From the NCBI GenBank assembly GCA_964526475.1, contig CAZGKF010000005.1, positions 38,822-102,821 of the forward strand: DNA of 64,000 nucleotides. Direction: 5' to 3'. The notes beneath the pieces are model-generated. The model saw only the letters and a list, made by a program, of their open reading frames with translations, was not told where the DNA came from and did not search any database. The DNA is from CAYVTV01 sp964526475 (GTDB taxonomy: Bacteria > Bacteroidota > Bacteroidia > Bacteroidales > GCA-2748055). Of this stretch, positions 63,536-64,000 are shown in pieces. Position numbers and translations under genes: made by a program. Each line of letters starts with the position of its first letter. Positions within the stretch are counted from its first letter, which is position 1.

Positions 63536-63949
63536 ATGGTATATATAACCCGCAGAGAAAGATTTTGTGCAGCCCACAGGCTTTTTAACCCTGTATGGAA
63601 CGATGAGAAGAATGAAGAGACCTATGGCGGATGTTCAAATCCTAACTGGCATGGACATAATTACATATTATGGGTAACAGTAAAAGGGAATATCAAACAG
63701 GAAATTGGCTATGTGGTTGATCTTAAAGAATTGAGTAAAATCATAAGAGAATGCATAATTAATAAACTTGATCATAAAAATATTAATCTGGAAGTTGATT
63801 TTATGAAGGGAGAAATAGTTTCGACAGAAAATCTGGCTGTGAGGATATGGAAAGAACTTGAGCCTCATATCAATATGCTCGGGATTGAACTTCATTCTAT
63901 TAAAATTGAAGAAACCGAAAATAACTTCGTGGAATATTATGGTAATTAG
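63536..63949 (+). CDS. 6-pyruvoyl-tetrahydropterin synthase family protein (PTPS/QueD)
   Basis: 137 residues, zinc enzyme that acts on 7,8-dihydroneopterin triphosphate. Zinc ligands are His14 (FCAAHRL), His39 and His41 (WHGHNY); catalytic Cys33 is in GGCSNPNWHGHNY. The Cys-x5-His-Gly-His spacing and the C-terminal EETENNFVEYYG are those of the tetrahydrobiopterin enzyme (PTPS); the queuosine enzyme QueD usually has Cys-x3-HGH. PTPS-like activity is therefore likelier than a pure QueD role, though many members do both. No other pterin or queuosine gene is in view; the downstream DNA leaves the window after 50 bases. Confidence 0.88.
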   Translation: MVYITRRERFCAAHRLFNPVWNDEKNEETYGGCSNPNWHGHNYILWVTVKGNIKQEIGYVVDLKELSKIIRECIINKLDHKNINLEVDFMKGEIVSTENLAVRIWKELEPHINMLGIELHSIKIEETENNFVEYYGN

Positions 63950-64000
63950 GGTTTGCTGATAAAGTCTTTTTATATTCACACAATGTTGACAATCAACTAA

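Noticed and set aside
1..64000. CRISPR array, complete insertion sequence or integrase
   Set aside because: No regularly spaced direct repeats, transposase or recombinase frames were found on either strand.

Overview
The window looks like chromosomal DNA of a low-GC, anaerobic or facultatively anaerobic member of the Bacteroidota, most likely Bacteroidales or Marinilabiliales. The evidence is promoters with the Bacteroidota TTG-N20-TAnnTTTG pattern (three good examples: before the M23 cluster, before the E1 gene and before the DNA methyltransferase), a type IX secretion plug-domain protein, TPR/PD40/OmpA envelope proteins, a complete Na+-NQR operon with its flavin transferase, a fused E1 alpha-beta dehydrogenase, and many Bacteroidota-type signal peptides. 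The assignment is inferred from gene content; no rRNA or tRNA gene is present to confirm it.

Layout. 0-7.4 kb: carbohydrate genes. A truncated Gfo/Idh/MocA dehydrogenase at the edge is followed by a GH2 glycosidase and, on the opposite strand, an exported Gfo/Idh oxidoreductase, two exported isomerase/epimerase-fold proteins and a UroD-family protein with an HxC metal motif. 7.4-15.9 kb: a decayed TPM-protein tail, a CapA-like protein, then a leftward housekeeping and cell-envelope run (zinc-ribbon coiled coil, Nif3-like, MerR, PQQ-like propeller, three M23 peptidase paralogues). 16-27.3 kb: alaS, a methanogen-type thymidylate synthase-fold protein, acyl-CoA ligase, Na+/solute symporter, recR, lysA, and a GT2 glycosyltransferase fused to a degenerate sugar-phosphotransferase-like half. 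27.5-35.1 kb: three tandem TPR/PD40 envelope proteins, the first carrying ten unfamiliar 66-residue repeats. 35.1-38.9 kb: GNAT, an orphan PD-ExK protein, holA, rhomboid, gmhB and yqgE.

39.1-43.8 kb is a GC-richer accessory block on the minus strand for uronate-type polysaccharides: heparinase II/III-like protein, exported RraA-like protein, and a GH105-DUF4861 gene that has lost its N-terminus. It is followed directly by an AT-rich type II restriction-modification pair (44.2-46.4 kb), arranged tail to tail. An identical 11-bp element stands in the same sense orientation upstream of both genes, so the pair is bracketed by an inverted repeat. The methyltransferase carries an N-terminal helix-turn-helix domain.

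46.5-64 kb: NhaC antiporter, fused E1 dehydrogenase, a small Cys-rich membrane protein, ApbE and nqrABCDEF, which together suggest sodium-based energetics; then the T9SS plug-domain protein, an HD protein, a DUF1858 protein, hldD (same heptose pathway as gmhB), an unknown polytopic membrane protein with a coiled coil, and a 6-pyruvoyl-tetrahydropterin synthase-type protein.

The items most worth a second look are the 66-residue repeats, the R-M cassette with its shared element, the GT2 fusion, the thymidylate synthase-fold protein, and the frame-broken GH105 gene. No CRISPR array, complete insertion sequence, tRNA or rRNA gene was seen.
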